Positions 52,425-64,000 of a stretch of DNA of 64,000 bases are shown in pieces. Source of the DNA: Paracoccus methylarcula. GTDB lineage: Bacteria; Pseudomonadota; Alphaproteobacteria; Rhodobacterales; Rhodobacteraceae. The notes under the pieces are model-generated. The model saw nothing but the letters and a program-made list of their open reading frames with translations, was not told the DNA's origin and searched no databases. Position numbers and translations under genes: made by a program. The stretch lies in assembly GCF_003007735.2 (NCBI RefSeq), contig NZ_PXNQ02000002.1, forward strand, positions 310,001 through 374,000, in the 5' to 3' direction. The stretch's first letter is position 1, and each line of letters begins with the position of its first letter.

Positions 52425-54920
52425 ATGCCCCTATCCGCCGGAACCCCGCTTTCCTATTGGCAAGTCACCACGCTGACGCAGACCCCCTATGATGTCGCGG
52501 ATGCGCCGATGGAAGGCGAGATGGATTCGACCTTCTTCCTGACCAAGGACAAGAACTGGATCCCGCATACCTATCCCTGCCGTACCGCCTATATCGAAGA
52601 GGTCCGGGGCAAGGAGCCCTTGACCCGCCCGATGCCGGATTGGGGCGGCGCGCGCAATGTGCTGCCCACGGGTTCGACCTTTCTCGACCTGTCGGGCTTC
52701 TGGTTCCGGGCCACGCGGGTCGAGGGCTGGGCGCGTAGCGTGATCCATGCCGGGCAGGCGGGCACCGCAAGGCTGAAGCTGGGCATTTGCGGGGCGGCGA
52801 AACTTTATGTGAATGGCGATCCGGTGGCATGGCTGTCGCCCGCGACGCGCAACGCGATGGATGAGGTCGAGTTCGACACCGATCTGGTTGCCGGGGCGAA
52901 TGAACTGGCGATCTGGTTCGAGGATCTCTGCGAGCGCGACGCGGTTCTGCGAACCGCCCTGAGCTGGATTTCGGGGCCGGAGACCGAGGCGGGGCACAGC
53001 TTTGCGGCCGATCCTGCCCTGGTGACGCAGGTCGAGGGTGCCCTGGCGGCCATGCATCTGGATCGCAAACGCTATGATGGCGAGGATATTGACCTGATCC
53101 TGCCCAGGCCCTTCCCGGCACCCGTCTCGGGAAAGGTCCGGATCAGCGGGCATTTCATGTCGCATGACCACACGGAATTGCGGATCGATATTCCCACGGG
53201 TGCGGACCGGGTCCGGATCGGTCCTTCGGGCGATCTGCCCGCCGATTACCGTTATTTCGATTTCACGCTGACCTGCGACGGGTTCACCGTGGATACGCGG
53301 CTCGGGGCCGAGATCAGCCATCGCGGCAGTCTCGGACCGGCATCCGCCGATCCCGCCGCCCGCATCGAAGAGGCGATAAGCTGGATTGCCCGCAATGCCG
53401 AATCCGATACCGAGACGACCCTGGCTTGCGCGGCATTTGGCGATGGCCGGGCGCTGGCGCGGGCGGATGAGATCATCACCGCGGCCCTGCCGGGGATCGA
53501 AGCCTGTTTCGATTGTGCCGATTTCGCGCTGGTGCCGCTTCTTTGGACCCGCATTGCCTATGCGGATCGGCTCTCTGACGGTTTGCGGGCGCGGATAGAC
53601 GCGGCGACGCTCCATTTCCGCTACTGGATGGACGAGCCGGGCAATGATGTGCAGTGGTATTTCTCGGAAAACCACGCGTTGCTGTTCCATACAGCGGCCT
53701 ACCTGGCCGGGCATTTGCTGCCCGAGGCGCGCTTTGTCCGGTCAGGCCGGACAGGGGCCGAGCAGAGCCGGATCGGTCATGACCGGCTGATGGCCTGGTT
53801 CGATCATTTCGAGGCGGCGGAGATGGCCGAATTCAACTCTGCCACCTATTTCCCGATCGACCTGAAGGGGATGACCGCGCTTCATGCGCTGGCCCATGAT
53901 CCGCAGATCCGCGAGCGGGCGGGGCGCGCCATCGCGCGGCTGGTGCATATCGTTGCCAATTCCGCCCATCATGGCGTGATTACCGGAGCGCAGGGCCGCA
54001 GCTATGAGCATTCGCTCTGCACCGCCGATACGCTGGAGCTGACCGGCATGGCGCGGCTGCTTTGGGGGCAGGGGAGCTTTGGCGCGCATGTGAACTGTCT
54101 CGCCCAGCTTGCGCTTTGCTTGCGCGATCACGGGCTGGTCCTGCCCGACCTGAGCGCGACCGCTTGCTGGGCCGATGACGCGCAGGCGCAGGAATGGATG
54201 TTCCAGCAGGGGCAGAACGGTTTCGCGCGGCTCTATCACTACAAGACCAGCGAGACGGCCATGGGCTCGGCGGCACTGTATCGGTGGGGCGAATGGGGTT
54301 ACCAGGAAACGCTGATCCAGGCGCGGATCGGGCGGGAGCCCTCGGCGCAGGTCTGGATCAACCATCCGGGAGAGATCATCCAGTCCGGCTTTGGCCGCCC
54401 GTCCTTCTGGGGCGGCTCGGCCAGCGTGCCGCGCGTGCAGCAATATCGTGACCTGGCGGTGGTGAAATTCGACGGCGATCCCGCGCAACCCGGTTTCACC
54501 CATGCCTGGTTCCCGACGCAATCCTTCGACGAATGGGCGGTTGACGGCAGGCGGGCACTGGCGCGGTCCGGTGCGGGCGTGGTGTTGCTGTCGGCCTCGG
54601 CACCACTCGGCCTGTCGCGGCAGGGCGGCTCGGCCGGGCATGAGCTGCGGCTGGAGGGCCGGGACGGGCTCTGGATCATGCGGCTTGGCCATGCGGGCGA
54701 TCTGCAGGGCTTTGCCGCCCGGCACGAGTTGATGCCGGTTATCGGGCCAGATGGCACGATCCGGGTCAAGGATGCCGATTACGGCGAGGTCCTGTTCCGT
54801 CCGGATGGCGTGGTCGAGGCCGAGGGCCGCAGGCTTGATCCGCGTGACTGGACGCTGGAGGGCGAGCGGCGGGTGATGCCGCGCGTGGCAGGGGATACCC
54901 GGCTGGAGGAACGGGGATGA
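52425..54920 (+). CDS. uncharacterised 831-residue protein of the pectin/uronate locus
   Basis: A large cytoplasmic protein without signal peptide or membrane helices. Residues about 90-175 look like a jelly-roll sugar-binding sandwich (LKLGICGAAKLYVNGDPVAW). Residues 310-600 are helical and may form an (alpha/alpha) toroid with polar motifs WYFSENHALLFHTAAYLAG (411-429), FNSATYFPIDLKG (470-482) and GRSYEHSL (524-531). Residues 600-831 are beta-rich, with WINHPGE and RPSFWGGSASVPRVQQYRD. A toroid plus beta-sandwich with Asn/His/Tyr/Arg motifs recalls polysaccharide lyases and some glycoside hydrolases. I recognise the pattern as a conserved uncharacterised family but assign no activity. It is translated with kduI and overlaps the kduD remnant. 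Confidence 0.75.
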   Translation: MPLSAGTPLSYWQVTTLTQTPYDVADAPMEGEMDSTFFLTKDKNWIPHTYPCRTAYIEEVRGKEPLTRPMPDWGGARNVLPTGSTFLDLSGFWFRATRVEGWARSVIHAGQAGTARLKLGICGAAKLYVNGDPVAWLSPATRNAMDEVEFDTDLVAGANELAIWFEDLCERDAVLRTALSWISGPETEAGHSFAADPALVTQVEGALAAMHLDRKRYDGEDIDLILPRPFPAPVSGKVRISGHFMSHDHTELRIDIPTGADRVRIGPSGDLPADYRYFDFTLTCDGFTVDTRLGAEISHRGSLGPASADPAARIEEAISWIARNAESDTETTLACAAFGDGRALARADEIITAALPGIEACFDCADFALVPLLWTRIAYADRLSDGLRARIDAATLHFRYWMDEPGNDVQWYFSENHALLFHTAAYLAGHLLPEARFVRSGRTGAEQSRIGHDRLMAWFDHFEAAEMAEFNSATYFPIDLKGMTALHALAHDPQIRERAGRAIARLVHIVANSAHHGVITGAQGRSYEHSLCTADTLELTGMARLLWGQGSFGAHVNCLAQLALCLRDHGLVLPDLSATACWADDAQAQEWMFQQGQNGFARLYHYKTSETAMGSAALYRWGEWGYQETLIQARIGREPSAQVWINHPGEIIQSGFGRPSFWGGSASVPRVQQYRDLAVVKFDGDPAQPGFTHAWFPTQSFDEWAVDGRRALARSGAGVVLLSASAPLGLSRQGGSAGHELRLEGRDGLWIMRLGHAGDLQGFAARHELMPVIGPDGTIRVKDADYGEVLFRPDGVVEAEGRRLDPRDWTLEGERRVMPRVAGDTRLEERG

Positions 54921-55066
54921 CAGCCTTCTCCCCTGACGGACAGGCCGCGCTGATCACCGGCGCGAATACCGGGATCGGGCCGATGGCGGTGTTCCTGACC
55001 GCGCCTGCCCCGGATTACGTCAACGGGGCGGTGTTGAATGTCGATGGAGGCTGGCTTGCGAGATAG
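54917..55066 (+). pseudogene. kduD: kduD remnant, internal in-frame deletion
   Basis: A 49-codon frame beginning at ATG 54917 (ATGA overlap with the upstream gene) reads GQAALITGANTGIG, the NAD-binding start of a short-chain dehydrogenase, and passes directly into APDYVNGAVLNVDGGWLAR, the typical C-terminus of 2-deoxy-D-gluconate 3-dehydrogenase (KduD). About 200 central residues, including the Ser-Tyr-Lys catalytic centre, are absent, yet the frame and stop are preserved. KduD normally follows KduI in the pathway, so the pathway would be interrupted here unless another copy exists. Confidence 0.82.
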
Positions 55067-55213
55067 GTCTTCGGGATAATCCCCGGAAATTGAGGCATGA
55101 TCGCCGCGCCTGTATTTCGCATGCGCGGCGTTTCAATATGAAAACCGCGCAAGACCTTGAGAGCGGCATGTCATGCCTGCTTGCGTGTATATGCCGATAT
55201 GAGGCCGGAAAAT

Positions 55214-55250
55214 CAAAGAGGCCGGACCCTGCGAAGGTCCGGCCTCTTTG
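55214..55250 (-). terminator. rho-independent terminator of the tRNA-Gly gene
   Basis: A perfect 15-bp stem (AAAGAGGCCGGACC and GGTCCGGCCTCTTT plus one closing C-G pair) with a 7-base loop begins five bases after the tRNA 3' end in the leftward direction and is followed by TGATTTTCC. This is the strongest terminator-like structure in the window. Confidence 0.85.
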
Positions 55251-55254
55251 TGAT

Positions 55255-55329
55255 TGGAGCGGGCGATGAGATTCGAACTCACGACCCTAACCTTGGCAAG
55301 GTTATGCTCTACCCCTGAGCTACGCCCGC
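55255..55329 (-). tRNA. tRNA-Gly (anticodon GCC)
   Basis: On the minus strand the 75-base gene starts GCGGGCG and ends CGCCCGC-T-CCA, pairing as a seven-base acceptor stem with CCA encoded. The D-arm GCTCAGGGGTAGAGC, the anticodon stem TAACC/GGTTA around TTGCCAA (anticodon GCC), and the T-arm GTGAG-TTCGAAT-CTCAT are all complete. It reads glycine codons GGC and GGU. Confidence 0.96.
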
Positions 55330-55371
55330 ATCCTGTTCCGATGGCATCTCGTTTCGCCTTCGGTGAGCGGT

Positions 55372-55400
55372 GATTTATGGGACTGGGCCGGGGGGTGCAA
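55372..55400 (-). promoter_or_regulatory. tRNA-Gly promoter
   Basis: On the minus strand TTGCAC (55400-55395) is followed after exactly 17 bp by TAAATC (55377-55372), placing the transcription start roughly 36 bases before the tRNA 5' end at 55329. Confidence 0.55.
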
Positions 55401-55473
55401 GGGGAAAATTTCGACTTTCGGCAGATTTTTTTCCGGCCGGTTCGGCGAAAGCCGTTACATGGGCCGGACCTCG

Positions 55474-55841
55474 TCAGCCAGCGTCGTTCCCGATCCGGCC
55501 CAGATGGGTATCGCGAAAACCGCTCGCGGATTTCAGCCCGTAACCCAGGGCCCGATCCCCACCTATATGGGCCAGCCAGATCGCCCCGGCGGCGATCAGC
55601 GGAGGCTGGCCGGCCAGTAATCCCAACAGCGCCAGCAGCAACCCGCAGGCATAAAGATGAAAGACGTTATAAACGGCGGCGCCGATACGCGGCCCGGCCA
55701 GATAGCCGAGCATGGACAGATCGGGGGCCAGAAGCGCAATCGGCCAGAGCCAGAGCGGCCAGCCGGGCTGCGTCGCCCCGGCAAGGGGCAGGGCGGCGGC
55801 AAGGACCAGCCCGCCCTCGATCCGCTGCCAGAGAACCGGTG

Positions 55842-55845
<4 letters not shown>
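55474..55845 (-). CDS. DUF4260 family membrane protein
   Basis: A 123-residue protein with four hydrophobic segments. The features [20 protein letters not shown] near residue 41-60 and [18 protein letters not shown] near 93-110 are the DUF4260 pattern. The start overlaps the uvrA stop by ATGA, so it is co-transcribed with uvrA. Its function is unknown. Confidence 0.82.
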
Positions 55846-58699
<2,854 letters not shown>

Positions 58700-58852
58700 T
58701 AGGCGTGCCCCGACCGATCCGCTGCCAGACATAATACCGGCACCCGAAATAGCAACCCGCTTATGAGAACATAAAGCGAACGAAGCCGCAAGCGGCGAAA
58801 TGGAAAGAGGGTCATCTTGACAGGCGGTTTCCAATAAGCCCCCGTAAGTTGC

Positions 58853-58921
58853 CTTCTTCTTTACGAAAATATCCTCGGGGGAGTCCGGCCCGCCGGGGCC
58901 GGGCGGGGGCGGACAGCCCCC
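58853..58921 (-). repeat. intergenic GGGATATTT/AAGAAGAA element, copy 2
   Basis: On the minus strand, immediately after the hisG stop, a GGGGGC-N5-GCCCCC hairpin (58921-58905) is followed by CTCCCCCGAGGATATTTTCG then TAAAGAAGAAG (58883-58853). The order hairpin, C-run, GGATATTT, AAGAAGAAG matches copies 1 and 3. Confidence 0.6.
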
Positions 58922-58924
58922 TGT

Positions 58925-59605
58925 CTAGGCTGCCATTCCAAGCTGCGACAGAAAGCGATCCATCTCGGGCCCCATTGCTGCGCGGCTGGCGAACAGCGTC
59001 GCCTGTGACCGCAGGATCGGCTCTTCCGACAGGATTTTCAGGTTGTTGGCCCGCAGGGTCTCGCCCGAGCTGGTGATATCGGCGATGGCCTCGGCGGTCT
59101 GATTCGCCACCGTGCCCTCGGTCGCGCCCTGGCTGTCCACCAACTGGTAGTCCGCGATCTCGTGATGCGCCAACCATGCCCGCACCAGCCGGTGGTATTT
59201 CGTCGCGATCCGCAGCCGGAACCCGTGCGCCGCGCGGAAATCGCGGGCGATCGAGGACAGGTCGTCCAGCGTCTCGCAATCGCGCCAGCATTCGGGAACG
59301 GCCAGGATCAGGTCGGCATGGCCAAAGCCCATCCCGGCGATCTCGACGATATCCGAGCGCCATCCGGCCAGCTTTTCCCGCACAAGGTCGGTGCCGGTCA
59401 CGCCCAGCTCGATCCGGCCCGCCCGCAGCTCCCGCGGGATTTCCCCCGCCGACAGCAGCACCAGCGACAGGCCATCGGCCCCATCGACCCGCCCGGCATA
59501 TTCGCGATCCGAGCCGCTGCGCGACAGCCGCACGCCGCGATCGGCGAACCAGTCGAATGTCTGCTCCATCAACCGCCCCTTCGAGGGCACCCCAAGCCGG
59601 ATCAT
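58925..59605 (-). CDS. hisG: ATP phosphoribosyltransferase, short form
   Basis: A 226-residue catalytic subunit that starts histidine synthesis by joining ATP and PRPP. The N-terminus [20 protein letters not shown] and the TGTDLVREK and EIAGMGFGHADLILAVPE blocks are typical. The short form lacks the C-terminal regulatory domain and needs HisZ, which is encoded directly upstream with an ATGA overlap. It ends the hisS-hisZ-hisG operon. Confidence 0.95.
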   Translation of the reverse strand: MIRLGVPSKGRLMEQTFDWFADRGVRLSRSGSDREYAGRVDGADGLSLVLLSAGEIPRELRAGRIELGVTGTDLVREKLAGWRSDIVEIAGMGFGHADLILAVPECWRDCETLDDLSSIARDFRAAHGFRLRIATKYHRLVRAWLAHHEIADYQLVDSQGATEGTVANQTAEAIADITSSGETLRANNLKILSEEPILRSQATLFASRAAMGPEMDRFLSQLGMAA

Positions 59606-60660
59606 GTCGCCTCCAGTTCCGCCAGCAATCCGGGGCGGATGATGCCACCCACCGCCGGGATGGCGCGGCCCTTGCCCAGCACCGCCGTCAGCGCATCATA
59701 GCGCCCGCCCGTGGCCAGCGGTGGCCAATCCGGGTGCCCGGCCAGGAAGCTGAAGGTGAAACCGTCGTAATATTCCATCGTCGTCCGGCCGTGGCTGGCA
59801 TCGAACACCACCTGCGCCGGGTCGATCCCGGCATCGGCGATTGCCGCGAACCGGGTCTCGATCCGTTCGACCGCCGGTGCGATTCCGGGCCAGTCCGAAA
59901 CGAGTTCCCGCAGCGCCGCCAATGCCTCGGGCGCAGGGCCGCGCACCGCGAAAAGCCGATCGAGCCGCTCGCTCCAGATGGCGGGCAGCGGCGCCGTGGC
60001 GGCATCGGCGCGCAGCCGGGCGATCCGTGTCACCATTTCCGACTCGCTGCGCAGGCCCGCCCAGCTGGCCCGGGTCACCGGAAAGTCGCGGGCCATGGCG
60101 GGGGTCGAGAAACGTGCCAGAAGGCGTTGAAAACGCACGGGCCGCCAGATGTGATGCAGCAATGCGTCGCGGCGCGGATCGGGCAGGGGCAGGCCCCGGA
60201 CCGCGTCCCGCAGCAGGCCCATATCGCCGGTTTCGGACCGGACCCCATAGGGGGGCAAAAGGCGATGGAACAGCGCGAAGATCTCGGCATCCGCGCTTGC
60301 CTCGCGCGAGAACAGCTCGAACCCCGCCTGCAGGTATTCATTGTCGCGCGGGTTTTCCGGGCGGGTATCGCCCATGTCCTGCTTGCGGAACACCTCGCCC
60401 AGGTAGCAGTAGCGCGCCGGTTCCGCCCCGTTTTCCATATGCGCCTGCACCACGGGCACGGTGAAATCGGGCCGCAGCATCATCTCGCCCCGGATCGGAT
60501 CGGCGGTGACATAGGCGCGGGCGCGGATATCCTCGCCATAAAGATCCAGCAGGCTTTCGGCGGGCAGCAGGATGTCGGGCGCGATCTCGACCGCCCCTGC
60601 ATCGCGGAACGCCGCCAGCAGCTTCTGGCCGAGCACCTGCTTGTCGCGCTTGGAGGTCAT
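59602..60660 (-). CDS. hisZ: ATP phosphoribosyltransferase regulatory subunit
   Basis: A 352-residue paralogue of histidyl-tRNA synthetase without aminoacylation activity, required for activity and histidine feedback of short-form HisG. The class II synthetase-like core is visible in [20 protein letters not shown] and [20 protein letters not shown]. Signature positions [20 protein letters not shown] near the end are retained. Overlaps of four bases join it to hisS upstream and hisG downstream. Confidence 0.94.
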   Translation of the reverse strand: MTSKRDKQVLGQKLLAAFRDAGAVEIAPDILLPAESLLDLYGEDIRARAYVTADPIRGEMMLRPDFTVPVVQAHMENGAEPARYCYLGEVFRKQDMGDTRPENPRDNEYLQAGFELFSREASADAEIFALFHRLLPPYGVRSETGDMGLLRDAVRGLPLPDPRRDALLHHIWRPVRFQRLLARFSTPAMARDFPVTRASWAGLRSESEMVTRIARLRADAATAPLPAIWSERLDRLFAVRGPAPEALAALRELVSDWPGIAPAVERIETRFAAIADAGIDPAQVVFDASHGRTTMEYYDGFTFSFLAGHPDWPPLATGGRYDALTAVLGKGRAIPAVGGIIRPGLLAELEAT

Positions 60661-62183
60661 CCGAGGATCCGCCGCACTTCATCCACCAGATCCGCGCGCG
60701 GAACCTCGGTCTGCGCGGGTTGGGCCTTCCATTCCTCATGGCTGGCCTCCGAGGCGAGTTTCGCGCCCAGCACCAGGTCCTTGACCTGCACCACGCCGCG
60801 CTCGGCCTCGTCCCCACCCTGGATGATGGCGACCGGAGCGCCGCGCTTGTCGGCATATTTCAACTGGTTGCCGAAATTCTTCGGATTGCCCAGGTAGACC
60901 TCGGCCCGGATCCCGGCGGCGCGCAGATCGGCGGCCATGGCCTGGTAATCGGCCATCCGGTCGCGATCCATCACCGTCACGACCACCGGCCCCACCCCAT
61001 CCGCACCGGCCAGCCCCTTGGCGCGCAGGGCGGCCAGCAGCCGGTCCACGCCGATGCTGATCCCGGTCGCCGGGACCTTCTGGTCGGTAAAGCGTTCCAC
61101 CAGCCCGTCATAGCGCCCGCCGCCCGCGACAGAGCCGAATTGCCGCTTGCGGCCCTTGTCGTCGAGGATCTCGAAGGTCAGCTCGGCCTCGAAGACCGGG
61201 CCGGTATAGTAGCCGAGGCCCCGCACCACCGAGGGGTCGATGACCGCGCGATCCTCGCCGATGCCCATCGCTTTCAGCATGGCGGCGATCTCGTCCAACT
61301 CTATTATTCCTTGCATGCCACTTGGCGAGGTGGCTACTGTCTCGGCGAGATTTTTCATTGTTTGTTCGTTATTCTCTCCCTTTGCTGTCAAGAAGGCGAT
61401 GACAAGTTCAATTTGATCATCTGTTAGACCAACACCTTCAATAAAGGCTCCCGAACTATCTTTTCGACCTTTGCCTAAAAGCTCACACACACCAACTCGT
61501 CCTACCTTGTCGAACTTGTCGATCGTTCGCAGCACCGCCTGTTTTTGCTCAGCAATAGTCGGGTTGCCCTCGATAATAGCGTGGGCAACATTTTCAATAC
61601 TACCAAAGACAGCCTCCAGCACCCCATCTAGCACCTTGCGGTTATTGATTCGCACGATGTAGTCGCCCCGCGCTATCCCCACGGCTTCAAGCGCATCTGT
61701 CAGCATTGCGCAGATCTCGGCATCCGCTGCCACCGAGGCCGATCCCACCGTATCCGCGTCGCATTGATAGAACTGGCGGAACCGTCCCGGTCCCGGCTTC
61801 TCGTTGCGCCAGACAGGTCCCATGGCATAGCGCCGGTAGGGCGTGGGCAGATCGTTGCGGAACTGCGCCGCCACCCGCGCCAGCGGCGCGGTCAGGTCAT
61901 AGCGCAGCGCCAGCCAGTCGCCAGAGCCGCCGCCCGGCACTGCCTCTTCCTGCCATGCGAAGACACCGGCATTGGGGCGATCCACATCGGGCAGGAACTT
62001 CCCAAGCGCCTCGACCGTCTCGACGGCGCTGGTTTCCAGCGGGTCGAAACCGTGGCGATGGTATATTTCCGCGATACGGTCCAGCATCGCCTTGCGTTCG
62101 GTCACATCCGCGCCAAAATAGTCGCGAAAGCCCTTCGGCGTTTCCGCCTTGGGACGGGGTTGTTTCTTTTTATCCTTCGCCAT
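60657..62183 (-). CDS. hisS: histidine-tRNA ligase, with an AT-rich mosaic segment
   Basis: A 508-residue class II synthetase charging tRNA-His. Motif 2 ([20 protein letters not shown]) lies near residue 125, the histidine-specific block [17 protein letters not shown] near 304, and motif 3 in [17 protein letters not shown] near 374. ATG 62183 (MAKDKKKQ) is chosen over the longer frame to 62258. The DNA coding residues about 165-295 (61300-61690) is AT-rich; a hand count of 61321-61680 gives 176 G+C of 360 (49 percent), while the rest looks like the GC-rich genome. The frame is unbroken. This looks like an allelic replacement of the insertion domain. Confidence 0.95.
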   Translation of the reverse strand: MAKDKKKQPRPKAETPKGFRDYFGADVTERKAMLDRIAEIYHRHGFDPLETSAVETVEALGKFLPDVDRPNAGVFAWQEEAVPGGGSGDWLALRYDLTAPLARVAAQFRNDLPTPYRRYAMGPVWRNEKPGPGRFRQFYQCDADTVGSASVAADAEICAMLTDALEAVGIARGDYIVRINNRKVLDGVLEAVFGSIENVAHAIIEGNPTIAEQKQAVLRTIDKFDKVGRVGVCELLGKGRKDSSGAFIEGVGLTDDQIELVIAFLTAKGENNEQTMKNLAETVATSPSGMQGIIELDEIAAMLKAMGIGEDRAVIDPSVVRGLGYYTGPVFEAELTFEILDDKGRKRQFGSVAGGGRYDGLVERFTDQKVPATGISIGVDRLLAALRAKGLAGADGVGPVVVTVMDRDRMADYQAMAADLRAAGIRAEVYLGNPKNFGNQLKYADKRGAPVAIIQGGDEAERGVVQVKDLVLGAKLASEASHEEWKAQPAQTEVPRADLVDEVRRILG

Positions 62184-62236
62184 GGTCCTGCGCCTTTCCG
62201 GCCAAATCCGTGGCTGCTCTAACGGAAGGGGGCCAG

Positions 62237-62455
62237 ATGGACAAGCAGCAGCAGGCACGGATCGAGCATCTCGAAGAGGCGCTCGCTCATCTGACGCGCC
62301 TGACGGATGATCTCAGCGAGGTCATCGCCCGGCAGGATACCGAGATCGCCCGGCTGACCCGCCGTGTCGAAATGCTGATGCGGGCCGAGGCCGAGCGCGA
62401 GGCCGATACCGGCGGCACCGCCCCGCTGGCCGATCAGCGCCCGCCGCATTGGTAA
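62237..62455 (+). CDS. slyX: SlyX family protein
   Basis: A 72-residue coiled-coil protein: [20 protein letters not shown] and [17 protein letters not shown] form heptads, and the end LADQRPPHW is the SlyX signature. ATG 62237 has GGAAGGGGG upstream. The function of SlyX is not established. It is divergent from hisS, 53 bp apart. Confidence 0.88.
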   Translation: MDKQQQARIEHLEEALAHLTRLTDDLSEVIARQDTEIARLTRRVEMLMRAEAEREADTGGTAPLADQRPPHW

Positions 62456-62465
62456 ACGCGTCCCT

Positions 62466-62544
62466 TTCTTCTTCATGAAAATATCCCGGGGAGCGCAGGC
62501 CTGTTTCCATCGGGGAAACGGGCCTGCGCGGGGGCAGGGCCCCC
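62466..62544 (-). repeat. intergenic GGGATATTT/AAGAAGAA element, copy 3, with long hairpin
   Basis: On the minus strand a GGGGGC-N3-GCCCCC hairpin (62544-62530) is followed by a 16-bp imperfect stem (62529-62493; GCGCAGGCC and GTTTCC arms with one wobble, 5-base loop), then CTCCCCGGGATATTTTCATG continuing AAGAAGAAA (62491-62466). The long stem lies just after slyX and could also terminate it. The 199-bp slyX-purA gap holds nothing else recognisable. Confidence 0.62.
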
Positions 62545-62654
62545 GGTCTTCGGCGACGGCAAGACTCGCCTGACCGAAATCCCCGCTTTTCCCCGCCTGC
62601 CGCATGCGCTAGACCCTGCTGCGGACAATTTTCGGGCAATGGAAGGACCGGTTC

Positions 62655-63947
62655 ATGGCCAATGTGGTGGTTGTCGGCGCACAATGGGGCGACGAGGGCA
62701 AGGGCAAGATCGTCGATTGGCTCAGCGAGCGCGCCGATGTGATCGCGCGGTTTCAGGGCGGCCATAATGCCGGTCATACGCTGGTCATCGGCAATACGGT
62801 GTTCAAGCTTTCGCTGCTGCCCTCGGGGATCGTGCGCGAGGGCAAGCTGGCGGTGATCGGCAATGGCGTGGTCCTTGACCCGTGGTCGCTGTTCTCCGAG
62901 ATCGACAGGCTGACCGCGCAAGGCGTCGGGATCTCGACCGAGAACCTGATGATCGCCGAGAACACGCCGCTGATCCTGCCGCTGCACCAGGATCTCGACA
63001 AGCTGCGCGAAGAGGCCGCGGGCAAGGCGCGTATCGGCACCACCGGGCGCGGCATCGGCCCGGCCTATGAGGACAAGGTGGGACGCCGCACCATCCGCGT
63101 CGCCGATCTGGGCGATGAAGAGACGCTGGACGCGCGGCTCGACCGGCTTCTGGCCCATCACGACGCGCTGCGGCAGGGGCTGAATGCCGAGCCGATCGAC
63201 CGGGCAAAGCTGAAGGCCATGCTGCAGGAGATCGCTCCCAAGCTGCTGCCCTATGCGCAGCCGGTCTGGAAGGTCATGGCCGAGGCGCGCAAATCCGGCA
63301 AGCGGATCCTGTTCGAGGGTGCGCAGGGCTCGCTGCTCGACATCGATTTCGGCACCTATCCCTATGTGACCAGTTCGACCACCATGTCGGGCATGGCTGC
63401 CTCGGGCACCGGGATGGGACCGGGGGCGATCGATTTCGTGCTGGGCATCGTCAAGGCCTATACGACCCGCGTCGGCGAAGGTCCGTTCCCGACCGAGCTT
63501 CACGACGCCGACGGCCAGCGCCTTGGCGAGCGCGGCCATGAATTCGGCACCGTCACCGGGCGTCAGCGGCGCTGTGGCTGGTTCGACGCGGTCCTGGTGC
63601 GCCAGACCTGCGCGATCTCGGGGGTCAATGGCATCGCCCTGACCAAGCTTGACGTGCTGGACGGGTTCGAGAAGCTGAAAATCTGCGTCGGCTACGAGAT
63701 CGACGGCAAGCAATATGACTACCTGCCGACCGCCGCCGCATTGCAGGCGAAGGTCACGCCGATCTATGAAGAAATGGACGGCTGGCAGGAATCGACCGCC
63801 GGTGCGCGAAGCTGGGCCGACCTGCCCGCCGAGGCGGTGAAATATGTCCGCCGCGTCGAGGAACTGATCCAATGCCCGGTCGCCTTGCTGTCCACCAGCC
63901 CCGAGCGTGACGACACGATCCTCGTAACCGATCCGTTCGCCGACTGA
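62655..63947 (+). CDS. purA: adenylosuccinate synthetase
   Basis: A 430-residue enzyme that joins IMP and aspartate with GTP, the first committed step to AMP. The GTP-binding start [20 protein letters not shown], the GHNAGHT block and the [12 protein letters not shown] and [13 protein letters not shown] motifs are intact. ATG 62655 follows GGAAGG. After the stop at 63947 the sequence GAACC-GGCT-GGTTC with outer AGGC and GCCT arms (63969-63988) may form a hairpin, but there is no T-run and the window ends at 64000. Confidence 0.97.
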   Translation: MANVVVVGAQWGDEGKGKIVDWLSERADVIARFQGGHNAGHTLVIGNTVFKLSLLPSGIVREGKLAVIGNGVVLDPWSLFSEIDRLTAQGVGISTENLMIAENTPLILPLHQDLDKLREEAAGKARIGTTGRGIGPAYEDKVGRRTIRVADLGDEETLDARLDRLLAHHDALRQGLNAEPIDRAKLKAMLQEIAPKLLPYAQPVWKVMAEARKSGKRILFEGAQGSLLDIDFGTYPYVTSSTTMSGMAASGTGMGPGAIDFVLGIVKAYTTRVGEGPFPTELHDADGQRLGERGHEFGTVTGRQRRCGWFDAVLVRQTCAISGVNGIALTKLDVLDGFEKLKICVGYEIDGKQYDYLPTAAALQAKVTPIYEEMDGWQESTAGARSWADLPAEAVKYVRRVEELIQCPVALLSTSPERDDTILVTDPFAD

Positions 63948-64000
63948 TCGGGGCAGGGAGGCGGGACGAACCGGCTGGTTCGCCTCACCTTCGGACTCGA

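Noticed and set aside
61290..61690. hisS AT-rich stretch as an inserted separate gene or intein
   Set aside because: The translated segment continues the synthetase fold without extra length beyond family variation and without splice-junction residues, so replacement rather than insertion fits better.

Overview
This looks like a chromosomal segment of an alphaproteobacterium of the Rhodobacterales, most likely Paracoccus or a close relative. The DNA is GC-rich and densely coded. The NADH dehydrogenase subunits read almost like the well-known Paracoccus denitrificans complex I, and the nuo operon is interrupted by the small extra genes typical of that group. This assignment is an inference from remembered protein sequences, not from a database search.

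Layout. (1) 1-9.2 kb is a carbohydrate region: a Gfo/Idh/MocA oxidoreductase (cut by the window edge), a ThuA-like protein and xylose isomerase; a LacI-type regulator; and a divergent AfuABC-like ABC importer followed by an inositol-monophosphatase-family phosphatase. (2) 9.3-13.6 kb is a lipid-like cluster resembling E. coli ynbA/ynbC/ynbD plus a small membrane protein. (3) 13.6-22.5 kb holds parE, a phd-doc toxin-antitoxin pair, a glutathione S-transferase, a DUF1007/NicO metal transport pair, pyruvate carboxylase and a GNAT remnant. (4) 22.7-44.9 kb is the complete nuoA-N operon with eight accessory genes inside it, running into birA, coaX and ribonuclease J, then trmB. (5) 45.9-55.1 kb is a pectin/uronate locus: a GH88/105 hydrolase, a TRAP transporter whose genes are split over both strands, a LacI regulator, kduI, an 831-residue uncharacterised protein and a kduD gene reduced to 49 codons by an in-frame deletion. 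(6) 55.2-64 kb is housekeeping: tRNA-Gly, DUF4260, uvrA, the hisS-hisZ-hisG operon, slyX and purA.

Two genome-scale observations matter for any user. First, seven genes (ABC ATPase, ynbC-like, DUF5333, nuoG, nuoN, the second lacI, uvrA) are each broken by exactly one missing base, and adding one base restores a family-typical protein. Because three of these are housekeeping or respiratory genes, uncorrected sequencing deletions are the likeliest explanation, though real mutations cannot be excluded. Second, the middle of hisS (about 61.3-61.7 kb) is strikingly AT-rich while keeping the reading frame, which suggests allelic replacement by foreign DNA.

How the genes work together. Complex I feeds electrons from NADH into the quinone pool, and its operon doubles as the carrier for cofactor genes (birA, coaX) and RNA turnover (rnj). 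Pyruvate carboxylase is biotin-dependent and would be a natural client of BirA. The two sugar regions each pair an importer with a LacI regulator and catabolic enzymes. Both solute-binding-protein genes are followed by a perfect intercistronic hairpin, which fits higher expression of the binding protein than of downstream genes. A conserved GGGATATTT...AAGAAGAA element with an adjoining GC hairpin occurs three times between genes. I saw no rRNA, CRISPR array, prophage or intact insertion sequence.
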